A stretch of 64,000 nucleotides of DNA from Kangsaoukella pontilimi (GTDB lineage Bacteria; Pseudomonadota; Alphaproteobacteria; Rhodobacterales; Rhodobacteraceae): the NCBI RefSeq assembly GCF_009830125.1, contig NZ_WUPT01000002.1, positions 1,150,001 through 1,214,000 of the forward strand. Reading direction: 5' to 3'. The notes under the pieces are model-generated. The model searched no databases and had not been told where the DNA came from. It saw nothing but the letters and a program-made list of their open reading frames with translations. Below are positions 57,590-64,000 of this stretch, piece after piece. The translations under genes were made by a program, and so were the position numbers. Position 1 is the first letter of the stretch, and the number at the start of each line of letters is the position of its first letter.

Positions 57590-58632
57590 AGGAGCCGGTG
57601 CGCATCGCCGTTGTTGGCGCGGGGCTGATCGGGGCGCGTCACGTCGAGATGATCGGCCGGACGCGGGCCGTCTCACTCGCCTCAATTGTCGATCCTTCTG
57701 ACGCTGCAGCGGTGCTCGCCGAGGCAGAGGCGGTGCCCCATCACCCGTCGCTGACAGAGGCCATTGCGGCGGGTGGCTTTGACGGAGTGCTTCTGGCTAC
57801 ACCGAATACGCTGCATGTCGACGGGGCGCTGGAAGCGATCCGGGCGGGACTGCCGGTGCTGGTGGAAAAGCCGCTCGCATCCGATGCGGCGGGGGCATTG
57901 GAGATCGTCAATGCGTCGGAGGCGGCGGGCGTGCCGGTCCTTGTCGGCCATCACAGGCGGCATAACCCGATCATCCAGTCCGCGCGGTGGCTGGTGGACG
58001 AGGGCGCGCTCGGGCGTCTGACTACGGTTCAGGCGACGACGTGGTTCCGGAAGCCGGACTATTACTTTGATGTGGCATGGCGGCGGGAGGCAGGCGGCGG
58101 GCCGATCCAGATCAATCTGATCCACGATATCGACCTTCTTCAGCACTTTGCGGGGACGATCGAAGAAGTGCACACCTTTCAGTCCAGCGCGGTCAGAGGG
58201 TTCGACGTGGAGGACGCCGCAGTTGTCACGCTGCGCTTCGCCTCCGGCGCGCTTGGCACGATCAACGTCTCGGACGCGACTGCCGCGCCGTGGAGCTGGG
58301 AGCTGACCGCCGGAGAAAACTCGGCCTATCCGGCGACGAATGAGTCTGCCTATCTGATCGGAGGGACCGAGGCGTCGCTGGCGCTGCCCAATCTCAGCAT
58401 CTGGCGTCATGCGGACGAGAACTCGTGGTGGGCGCCGATTTCCGCCACGCGCGTGCCCATCGACACCGACGAGCCGCTGGTTCGGCAGATCGAGCATTTC
58501 GCCGACATCATTCGGGGCGATGCGGCGCCCCTCGTCTCGGCGCGGGACGGGCTGGTTGCGGTCGCCGCGGTGGAGGCGGTCAAGCGGTCTGGGGATACGG
58601 GCCAGACCGTCCGTATTGCCGACATCTGCTGA
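57586..58632 (+). CDS. Gfo/Idh/MocA family oxidoreductase
   Basis: NAD(P)-dependent dehydrogenase of 348 residues. The Rossmann motif is VVGAGLIGARHV near residue 10, then LLATPNTLHVDGALEAIRAGLPVLVEKPLA with the EKP catalytic lysine, and the second catalytic region GGGPIQINLIHDIDLLQHFAG (His, Asp). The substrate is probably a cyclic polyol or sugar-like compound. In this locus a quinate, shikimate or inositol-like ring is likely. The start is GTG 57586, overlapping the regulator stop, and the AroE-like gene follows after 9 bases. Confidence 0.86.
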   Translation: MKEPVRIAVVGAGLIGARHVEMIGRTRAVSLASIVDPSDAAAVLAEAEAVPHHPSLTEAIAAGGFDGVLLATPNTLHVDGALEAIRAGLPVLVEKPLASDAAGALEIVNASEAAGVPVLVGHHRRHNPIIQSARWLVDEGALGRLTTVQATTWFRKPDYYFDVAWRREAGGGPIQINLIHDIDLLQHFAGTIEEVHTFQSSAVRGFDVEDAAVVTLRFASGALGTINVSDATAAPWSWELTAGENSAYPATNESAYLIGGTEASLALPNLSIWRHADENSWWAPISATRVPIDTDEPLVRQIEHFADIIRGDAAPLVSARDGLVAVAAVEAVKRSGDTGQTVRIADIC

Positions 58633-58641
58633 GGAGCGCAC

Positions 58642-59487
58642 ATGCCACCCCCCGATATCACCGGCCGTACCCGACTGATCGCGCATCTCGGCGTGCCGAC
58701 CGATAGCTTCAAGGCGCCGATGATCTACAACCCTTGGTTTCGCGAGGCCGGAGCCGATGTGGTCGTCGTGCCCATGGGCTGCGAGGCGGCGGATTATCCG
58801 GCCTTTCTTCCGCTGGTCTTCCGGCTGAGGAACGTGATGGGTGCGCTTGTCACGATGCCGCACAAGGTCAGCACGGTCGCGCTTCTGGACGAGATGTCCA
58901 CCGCCGTCCGCGTCTCGGGGGCCTGCAACGCCGTCCGGCGCGAGCCGGATGGTCGTCTCGTCGGTGACATGTTCGACGGCGAAGGTTTCGTGCGTGGGGT
59001 TCTGCGGCGGGGAAGGGCTATCGAGGGGGCGTCCGCGCTCGTCGTGGGGACGGGCGGCGTCGGGTCTGCCATCGCCGCATCGCTGGCGGGCCGGGGCCTG
59101 TCGCGCCTGTCCCTCTTCGATACGACCGAGGCCTCTGCCGAAGGTCTCGCACAGCGGCTGCGCGAGCATTATCCGGCGCTGACGGTGGCGACCGGGTCGA
59201 ACGATCCCGCCGGGCATGACATCGTGGTGAACGCGACGCCTCTCGGCATGAAGCCCGGCGACCCCCTGCCGGTCGAACCGGGCAGGATCGCCCCGTCCGC
59301 CTTCGTGGGCGAGGTCGTGATGTCCGCCGAGACCACGCCTTTTCTCGCCGCCGCCAAAGAACGGGGTTGCGCCACACAGGTCGGGACGGACATGCTTTTC
59401 GAGCAGATCCCGGCCTATCTGGATTTCTTCGGTCTGCCGTCCACCACCCCCGACCGGCTGCGGGCCATCGCCGAACTCGTCTATTGA
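58642..59487 (+). CDS. Shikimate dehydrogenase-like protein (AroE family)
   Basis: Protein of 281 residues of the shikimate/quinate 5-dehydrogenase family. The N-terminal domain shows HLGVPTDSFKAPMIYNPWFREAGADVVVVPM and GALVTMPHKVSTVALLDE, with the catalytic lysine in MPHK. The NAD(P) domain has VVGTGGVGSAIAASLAGRG and VVNATPLGMKPGDPLP. The usual S-x-S at the start of AroE is altered (PTDSF), pointing to a catabolic paralogue acting on quinate or shikimate rather than the biosynthetic enzyme. It fits the quiC and TRAP genes of the same locus. Confidence 0.87.
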   Translation: MPPPDITGRTRLIAHLGVPTDSFKAPMIYNPWFREAGADVVVVPMGCEAADYPAFLPLVFRLRNVMGALVTMPHKVSTVALLDEMSTAVRVSGACNAVRREPDGRLVGDMFDGEGFVRGVLRRGRAIEGASALVVGTGGVGSAIAASLAGRGLSRLSLFDTTEASAEGLAQRLREHYPALTVATGSNDPAGHDIVVNATPLGMKPGDPLPVEPGRIAPSAFVGEVVMSAETTPFLAAAKERGCATQVGTDMLFEQIPAYLDFFGLPSTTPDRLRAIAELVY

Positions 59488-59494
59488 GGATTCC

Positions 59495-60271
59495 ATGGAC
59501 CTTCCGAAAAACACGTTCAAATCCACGTTGCTGAGCGGTGCGCAGCAGATCGGCTACTGGTGCACCATCGACGACCCCACCATGACCGAAATGGCCGCCG
59601 GCTGCGGGTTCGACTGGCTTCTGATCGATGCCGAGCATACGGGCATGGACCCGAAAGCGGTGCTGGCCCATCTTCATGCCGCCTCGGCTTATCCGGTGCA
59701 GACGATGGTGCGGCCGAGCTCGCTCGATGCGGCGGAGATCAAGAAGCTGCTCGATTTCGGCGCGCAGTCAATCCTTGTCCCCTATGTCCGGAACGCGAAG
59801 GAGGCGGCGATGGCGGCCGAGGCCGTCGACTATGCGCCCGGCGGTATCAGGGGGGTGGCGGGGATCACCCGTGCGACGCGCTATGGCGCGGTCGACAACT
59901 ATACCCGCCGCGCGCGGGAGGAGATCTGCCTTGTCGTGCAGATCGAGACCAAGTCGGCACTGGACGAACTGGAAGAGATCTGCGCGACGCCCGGTGTTGA
60001 TGCAGCCTTCATCGGGCCCGCCGATCTGGCGGCAAGCCTTGGGTTTCCGGGCCAGCCGAGCCATCCCGAGGTCAAGGCAGCCTGTCTCGATGCGCTGCGG
60101 CGCATTCGTGCCGCGGGAAAGCCGGCGGGGTTCCTGACGCTCGACTACGAGTTTCTGAGCGAGGCGATGGAGGCCGGAAGCTGCTTCACCGCGGTTGAGG
60201 TCGACTCGGCGGCTTTGCGGCGCGGCGCCATGGCGAGTGCTGCCCGGTGGAAGGCGACTACATCATCTTGA
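59495..60271 (+). CDS. HpcH/HpaI family class II (metal-dependent) pyruvate aldolase
   Basis: Aldolase of 258 residues related to 2,4-dihydroxyhept-2-enedioate aldolase. It shows CGFDWLLIDAEHTGMD (catalytic-type His), QTMVRPSSLDAAEIKKLLDFGAQSILVPYV, the metal ligands in VVQIETKSALDELEEI (Glu) and FIGPADLAASLG (Asp). The enzymes cleave 4-hydroxy-2-oxo acids to pyruvate and an aldehyde. A role in the quinate-type locus is not obvious. It may act on a ring-cleavage product or on a separate substrate. Its 3' end overlaps the convergent aldo/keto reductase gene by 14 bases. Confidence 0.87.
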   Translation: MDLPKNTFKSTLLSGAQQIGYWCTIDDPTMTEMAAGCGFDWLLIDAEHTGMDPKAVLAHLHAASAYPVQTMVRPSSLDAAEIKKLLDFGAQSILVPYVRNAKEAAMAAEAVDYAPGGIRGVAGITRATRYGAVDNYTRRAREEICLVVQIETKSALDELEEICATPGVDAAFIGPADLAASLGFPGQPSHPEVKAACLDALRRIRAAGKPAGFLTLDYEFLSEAMEAGSCFTAVEVDSAALRRGAMASAARWKATTSS

Positions 60272-61088
60272 AGACCGACGGATCGGGGCCGGTCCGGAGG
60301 CCCACATCAAGCCCCGAGATTGCCGCCATCTCATCGTCGGTCAGCGTGAAGTCGAAGACATCGAGGTTCTCGGCCTGACGTCCGGCATTGGTCGAGCGTG
60401 GGATCACTGCGTTGCCGAGCTGAATGTGCCAGCGCAGGATCACCTGAGCCGGGCTTTTCCCGGTGCGCTTCGCTGGCGCGGTGAGGGCGTCGGCCTCGAA
60501 AGAGCGGCCATTGCCGAGCGGCGTCCAGGCCTGCGTGACAATTCCGTGCTTCTGGTTGAACGCGCGCATCTCGGGCTGCTGTAGTTCGGGGTTCAGTTCG
60601 ATCTGGTTCAGGACCGGCGCCTCGCCTGTCTCGGCCACGATACGTTCGATGTGGTTGGCGTTGAAGTTCGACACCCCGATTGACCGCATCAGGCCCTCGT
60701 CACGCATCTCGATGAAGGCTTTCCATGTTTCGACATAGAGGTCCTGGCTGGGCACCGGCCAATGGATGAGCACAAGGTCCAGACAGTCGACGCCGATCGC
60801 CTTTAGGCTTCGCTCGACCGAGTGGCGTGCCTTGTCGCGGCCCTGTTCATTGTTCCAGACCTTGGTCGTGATAAAGACCTCGTCCCGTGGAACACCCGAC
60901 CGCCTGAGGCCCTCTCCCAGACCGGCTTCGTTCATGTAGAGATAGGCGCCGTCGATCATCCGGTAGCCCGTTCTCAGCGCGCTTTCCACGGCGTCGGCGG
61001 CAATGTCGGACGGAATCTGCCAGATCCCGAAGCCGAGTTGGGGGATCGAGTGGCCATCGTGAAACTGGAGCCTGGGCATGTCGGTCAT
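60258..61088 (-). CDS. Aldo/keto reductase
   Basis: NADPH-dependent carbonyl reductase of 276 residues. The catalytic tetrad is visible as Asp46 and Tyr51 (MIDGAYLYMNEAG), Lys76 (FITTKVWN) and His109 (LVLIHWP). The cofactor region reads VIPRSTNAGRQAENLDVFDF. It belongs to the 2,5-diketo-gluconate reductase-like group with broad aldehyde and ketone substrates. ATG 61088 follows GAGGAAAGCC. A second ATG at 61079 lacks a good site. It is convergent with the aldolase gene and not obviously part of the neighbouring locus. Confidence 0.9.
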   Translation of the reverse strand: MTDMPRLQFHDGHSIPQLGFGIWQIPSDIAADAVESALRTGYRMIDGAYLYMNEAGLGEGLRRSGVPRDEVFITTKVWNNEQGRDKARHSVERSLKAIGVDCLDLVLIHWPVPSQDLYVETWKAFIEMRDEGLMRSIGVSNFNANHIERIVAETGEAPVLNQIELNPELQQPEMRAFNQKHGIVTQAWTPLGNGRSFEADALTAPAKRTGKSPAQVILRWHIQLGNAVIPRSTNAGRQAENLDVFDFTLTDDEMAAISGLDVGLRTGPDPSVFKMM

Positions 61089-61343
61089 GGCTTTCCTCGC
61101 AAATATCCGAATTTGCGCGCAACCTAACGGCTGACGGGAAAGGTCGCAATCAATGGCGGTCTGGTCTGACGGTGCGGGGGGCGGCCATTGGTTGCTCATG
61201 CCGGTTTCGGGCGTTCCCGTTGCCATGCTTTTGCGTCTGGCCTTGGGATTCACTCCGGGCAGGTGAAGCAGTCGTCTGATGCACGCCGCCGATATACTCA
61301 ACTTGACCTCTAACGCGGCATGCCATACCTCGTGCAACACCGA

Positions 61344-61417
61344 GCGGGCGTTGTGTAATGGTAAGACCCTTGCCTTCCAAGCAAGAGATACGGGTTCGAT
61401 TCCCGTCGCCCGCTCCA
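61344..61417 (+). tRNA. tRNA-Gly (anticodon TCC)
   Basis: A 74-base gene including the encoded CCA end. The acceptor stem pairs GCGGGCG with CGCCCGC. The anticodon stem CTTGC/GCAAG encloses the loop CTTCCAA with anticodon TCC, and the T arm has CGGGTTCGATTCCCG. A TTGACC hexamer at 61303-61308 and weak -10-like bases near 61323-61329 may be its promoter. The preceding 255 bases after the aldo/keto reductase start contain nothing else that I can support. Confidence 0.96.
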
Positions 61418-61568
61418 TTCCTTTCAGCCTGAGACTTTTGGGCGCGCGGCGCGCGCGCCTAGGTCTGCCGTGCGCATCGCAAATGCCAGCGTGTCGTGGG
61501 CTGTGGCAACCCGTGCCTTGTGGGCAGCGCCCGGCGCGGTTATCTCGGATCAAAACCGGGGAACCCAG

Positions 61569-63362
61569 ATGGCGAAAGCGGGTCAGGCCGCCAGCGAGGA
61601 ACGCGCGAAATCGAGGAATGTCAGGGCGCTTGGCGCGCTCTGGCCATTCCTGCTGCCCTATCGGGGTATGCTGTTCGCCGCGCTTCTGGCGCTGATCTCA
61701 ACGGCGGTCATCTCGCTTGTTCTTCCCCTGGCGGTGCGCCGTGTCGTGGACGGGTTCGAGACCTCGGCGGTCGAGCTTCTGGACAGCTACTTCGTGGCGG
61801 CGATGGTCATTGCGCTGTTGCTCGCGGTGGGGACGGGGCTTCGCTACTACCTTGTCACGCGCCTGGGCGAACGGGTTGTGGCCGATATCCGAAAAGCGCT
61901 CTTCGGGCGCATGATCGGTATGAGCCCGGCCTTTTACGAGCGGATCATGACGGGGGAGGTGATCAGCCGCATCACCACCGACACGACTCTGATCCTGAGC
62001 GTCATCGGGTCTTCGATATCCATCGCGCTTCGGAACCTTCTTATCCTCGTGGGTGGCATGGTCATGCTGGTGCTGACCGCGCCCAAGCTGGCGGGGATGG
62101 TGCTGCTGTCGGTGCCGGCCATCGTCATTCCCATCGTGCTGATGGGCCGCAAGGTCCGGTCTCTGTCGCGGCAGAACCAGGATCTGATCGCGGATTCCTC
62201 CGGTAACGCGTCCGAGGCTCTGTTGTCCGTTCAGGCCATTCAGGCCTTTACCCACGAGGGTGAAAGCCGCGCGACATTCGACGATGTGACCGAACGCTCC
62301 TTTGTCGCGGCACGGCGGCGCATACGCACGCGGGCGGTGCTGACCGTGGTCGTCATCAGCCTGGCCTTCGCCGGTGTCGTCGCCGTTCTCTGGAGCGGAG
62401 CGCGGGATGTGCGCGCGGGCGAGATGAGCGTGGGCGAGCTGGTGCAGTTCGTGATCTACGCGGTCATGGTGGCGGGCGCGGTGGGCGCCTTGTCCGAGAT
62501 CTGGGGCGAGTTGCAGCGCGCGGCCGGCGCGACCGAGCGTCTGGTCGAGCTTCTGGAGGCCGAGGATACGGTCGAGGATGCGGATGCACCCGCACCCATG
62601 GCCCAGAGGATCGCGGGGCGCGTGGATTTCGAGGATGTCACGTTCCACTATCCTGCGCGGCCTGAGATCGCGGCGCTCGACGGGGTCAGTTTCACGATCC
62701 AGCCGGGCGAGACCGTCGCGCTTGTGGGGCCTTCGGGTGCGGGGAAGTCCACCGTCTTCCAGTTGCTCCTGCGCTTCTACGACCCCGACGCGGGTCGGGT
62801 CACGCTGGACGGTACCGACCTGACCGATGTGGCGCGCAGCGATTTCCGACGCCATCTGGCGCTGGTCCCGCAGGACCCTGTGATCTTCGCCGCTACGGCG
62901 CGTGAGAACATCCGTTTCGGCCGACCCGAGGCCAGCAATGCCGAGGTCGAGGCGGCGGCGCGGGCGGCGGCGGCGCATGACTTTCTCATGGCACTTCCTC
63001 AGGGCTATGACACCTATGTGGGCGAGCGGGGCGTGATGCTGTCGGGCGGCCAGAAGCAGCGGATCGCCATCGCGCGCGCCATACTGCGGGACGCGCCGGT
63101 CCTTCTGCTGGACGAGGCGACGAGCGCGCTTGACGCCGAAAGCGAACGTGCCGTGCAGGACGCGGTGGAACATCTGGCCGAGGGGCGAACCACCATCGTT
63201 GTGGCGCACCGGCTGGCCACCGTGAAGAAGGCCGACCGCATCCTCGTCTTCGATCAGGGGCGCATCGTCGCCGCGGGAACCCATGCCTCGCTTGTGGCGG
63301 ATGGCGGGCTATATGCTCGGCTGGCGCGGCTGCAATTCACCGATGGCGTTGCGGCAGAATAG
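61569..63362 (+). CDS. ABC transporter, fused permease-ATPase exporter (MsbA/BmrA type)
   Basis: Half-transporter exporter of 597 residues that works as a dimer. Six membrane helices span about residues 25-310. The ATPase domain has Walker A GPSGAGKST, the Q-loop LVPQDPVIF, signature LSGGQKQR, Walker B VLLLDEATSALD and the switch histidine in VVAHRL. Likely substrates are lipids or drugs. No partner gene helps to decide. ATG 61569 (MAKAGQAASEER) is preferred. The frame extends to 61470, but an ATG there would give an atypical N-terminus. Confidence 0.92.
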   Translation: MAKAGQAASEERAKSRNVRALGALWPFLLPYRGMLFAALLALISTAVISLVLPLAVRRVVDGFETSAVELLDSYFVAAMVIALLLAVGTGLRYYLVTRLGERVVADIRKALFGRMIGMSPAFYERIMTGEVISRITTDTTLILSVIGSSISIALRNLLILVGGMVMLVLTAPKLAGMVLLSVPAIVIPIVLMGRKVRSLSRQNQDLIADSSGNASEALLSVQAIQAFTHEGESRATFDDVTERSFVAARRRIRTRAVLTVVVISLAFAGVVAVLWSGARDVRAGEMSVGELVQFVIYAVMVAGAVGALSEIWGELQRAAGATERLVELLEAEDTVEDADAPAPMAQRIAGRVDFEDVTFHYPARPEIAALDGVSFTIQPGETVALVGPSGAGKSTVFQLLLRFYDPDAGRVTLDGTDLTDVARSDFRRHLALVPQDPVIFAATARENIRFGRPEASNAEVEAAARAAAAHDFLMALPQGYDTYVGERGVMLSGGQKQRIAIARAILRDAPVLLLDEATSALDAESERAVQDAVEHLAEGRTTIVVAHRLATVKKADRILVFDQGRIVAAGTHASLVADGGLYARLARLQFTDGVAAE

Positions 63363-63465
63363 ATCTGACGTTGCGTAGTAAGCGTGGGGAACGCTTGGCA
63401 GAGGGTGATTTTCAGGTCAAAAGCTGTGAAATTTTGCGCCCAGGGGACCTAGAGGGAGGAAATCC

Positions 63466-64000
63466 ATGAGCAGCAGCTTCACGTCGCTGGCCGACCGTAA
63501 TGCGGTCGAGGCCACGGGGCCTTGGGCCGAACGCGGGCTACCGAAGACCGTTTACCAGATGCTGTCCGAGACGCGGGACAAGTTCGGCAGCCGGAACGCC
63601 GTGTCGTTCCAGATTCTGTCGGGGCCCAAGGACAAGGCCGAGACGCTGACCTGGAACGAGCTCCACGCCAAGACGACGCAGGCGGCTAACCTGTTCCGCA
63701 GCCTCGGTGTGGGCGAGAACGACGTGGTGGCCTATCTTCTGCCCAATGCGAACGAGACTGTCGTCGCGCTTCTGGGCGCGACGGTTGCGGGGATCGCCAA
63801 TCCGATCAACCCGCTCTTGGAGGCCGAGCAGATCGGCGCGATCCTGCGCGAGACCAACGCCAAGGTTCTGGTGACGCTCAAGGGCTTCCCCAAGACGGAT
63901 GTGCCGCAGAAGGCGGCCGAGGCGGTCAAGCTGGCGCCAAACGTGACGACCGTTCTGGAAGTCGACCTGAACCGCTACCTGACGCCGCCGAAAAGCTGGA
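63466..64000 (+). CDS. Acyl-CoA synthetase, AMP-binding (partial, runs off window)
   Basis: N-terminal 178 residues of an ANL-superfamily acyl-CoA synthetase. It begins MSSSFTSLADRNAVEATGPWAERGLPKTVYQMLSETRDKFGSRNAVSFQ and continues LTWNELHAKTTQAANLFRSLGVGENDVVAYLLPNANETVVALLGATVAGIANPINPLLEAEQI, which matches the N-domain of the group. The ATP-binding and catalytic motifs lie beyond the window. ATG 63466 follows GAGGGAGGAAATCC. Substrate unknown. Confidence 0.88.
   Translation, partial: MSSSFTSLADRNAVEATGPWAERGLPKTVYQMLSETRDKFGSRNAVSFQILSGPKDKAETLTWNELHAKTTQAANLFRSLGVGENDVVAYLLPNANETVVALLGATVAGIANPINPLLEAEQIGAILRETNAKVLVTLKGFPKTDVPQKAAEAVKLAPNVTTVLEVDLNRYLTPPKSW

Overview
The window is GC-rich, densely packed chromosomal DNA. 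Its gene content fits an alphaproteobacterium of the Rhodobacteraceae (roseobacter type): ccoG-ccoH-ccoI behind an FnrL-type box, TRAP and tripartite tricarboxylate transporters, sugar ABC importers and acyl-CoA catabolic genes. The placement is inferred from content and composition, without database comparison. I saw no transposase, phage gene, rRNA or CRISPR array. One tRNA (Gly, anticodon TCC) is present.

Layout. 1-3.6 kb: cbb3 oxidase maturation genes (ccoI cut by the window edge, ccoH, ccoG). 4.1-5.4 kb: DUF3422 membrane protein. 5.5-21 kb: a large sugar island. Leftward genes are mtnK, mtnA, a RhaD-like aldolase/dehydrogenase, a SorC-type regulator and an aldose epimerase. Rightward genes are a ribose-type ABC importer, an RbsD/FucU mutarotase, a two-gene transketolase, a form IV RuBisCO-like protein and a metallo-beta-lactamase-fold hydrolase. 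21-31 kb: AtuA/DUF4387 pair, TctABC, TctDE with an extra binding protein, citryl-CoA lyase and a class III CoA-transferase. 31-35 kb: Asp-box protein, glutaryl-CoA dehydrogenase and CoA-transferase. 35-39 kb: SulP, DUF442 protein, persulfide dioxygenase and Crp/Fnr regulator (sulfide handling), followed by a chimeric gene remnant. 39-41.7 kb: cation/proton antiporter and pentaheme cytochrome c. 41.8-48.7 kb: Na+-NQR operon nqrABCDEF-apbE-nqrM plus a CBS protein. 48.8-52 kb: two VOC proteins with a WYL regulator, a preQ1-I riboswitch with queF, and TauE/SafE. 52-60 kb: TRAP transporter with quiC and oxidoreductases, a probable quinate/shikimate-type catabolic locus. 60-64 kb: aldo/keto reductase, tRNA-Gly, ABC exporter and the start of an acyl-CoA synthetase.

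The most striking part is the 5.5-21 kb island. MtnK and MtnA homologues should convert a 5-modified ribose (5-methylthioribose or 5-deoxyribose) to the ribulose-1-phosphate derivative. Two different exits are then encoded: a class II aldolase fused to a dehydrogenase, and a RuBisCO-like protein translationally coupled to a split transketolase. I know of no characterised pathway with this exact set. The proposed chemistry is inference.

A family of REP/BIME-like intergenic repeats (GC hairpin followed by a CCC-GG-TATTT core) is scattered through the first 31 kb. Two copies of about 205 bp are nearly identical, inverted and 4 kb apart inside the island. Some copies sit exactly at operon junctions, next to what look like abandoned start codons.
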